This document shows positions 33,309 to 33,363 of a stretch of DNA of 33,363 bases, piece after piece. Under the pieces are notes generated by a model. That model was not told the DNA's origin. It worked only from the letters and a program-made list of their open reading frames with translations, and did not search any database. Origin of the DNA: Thermoanaerobaculia bacterium (GTDB lineage: Bacteria; Acidobacteriota; Thermoanaerobaculia; Multivoradales; JAIOJS01); the NCBI GenBank assembly GCA_019911795.1, contig JAIOJS010000414.1, positions 1 to 33,363 on the forward strand. The letters are read 5' to 3'. The number at the start of each line of letters is the position of its first letter. Position 1 is the stretch's first letter. The translations under genes were made by a program, and so were the position numbers.

Positions 33309-33363
33309 GGGCTGCTCCCCTGCTTTCAGCCCGCGCTTGGGGTGAGATCGAGCGACTCGTCCT

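Overview
The window is high-GC, densely coding bacterial DNA from a Gram-negative environmental bacterium. Several traits point to Acidobacteriota, most like the Thermoanaerobaculia/Holophagae side. They are an ECF sigma factor coupled to a PknB-type kinase with C-terminal TPRs, a propeller-type histidine kinase, secreted proteins ending in a 'DGFESGxTxxW'-like tail, a winged-helix/TPR regulator, and many exported proteins of unknown role. This is inference from family content; no rRNA or tRNA gene was seen. Similar content occurs in some other phyla.

Layout. 1-6433 (minus strand): a partial FHA-domain gene running off the left edge (absent from the ORF track), a secreted polyglycine-hydrolase-like serine hydrolase, a long inverted-repeat element, and a Ser/Thr kinase coupled (TGATG) to an ECF sigma factor. 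6618-11497 (minus): a secreted PD40/TolB-type propeller protein, an exported unknown, and a winged-helix/TPR regulator. The 3' end of that regulator carries a perfect 61-bp inverted repeat around a 130-bp inverted segment. 11491-18419 (plus): a 4-oxalocrotonate-tautomerase-like protein, an FAD monooxygenase-like protein, a secreted beta-helix protein, and a two-component pair (propeller histidine kinase and NarL-type regulator). 18566-22100: an NTF2-like exported protein (minus), then a convergent diguanylate cyclase and c-di-GMP phosphodiesterase, both membrane-bound.

22101-23542 is a gene-poor stretch ending in two truncated gene pieces joined out of frame. 23675-27589 is a YtrA-type GntR operon with a clear sigma70 promoter and overlapping operator dyad. 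It encodes the regulator, a LolA-like exported protein, an alpha/beta-hydrolase esterase, an ABC ATPase and an ABC-2-type permease, with three ATGA overlaps. 27786-31689 (minus) is a tightly coupled three-gene operon for exported proteins: a NAGPA-like phosphodiester-glycosidase candidate, a SUMF1/FGE-fold protein lacking the usual active-site Cys, and a conserved-looking unknown. Divergent from it, 31900-33308 encodes a six-Asp-box BNR protein overlapping a MoaD/ThiS-like small protein ending in GlyGly.

The most notable signals are the 61-bp inverted duplication in the regulator, the 167-bp palindromic element after the kinase gene, the coupled three-gene envelope operon, the BNR+MoaD pair, and the out-of-frame gene fusion at about 23095. 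Coordinates and motifs were read by eye. Family names come from motif recognition, not database searches.
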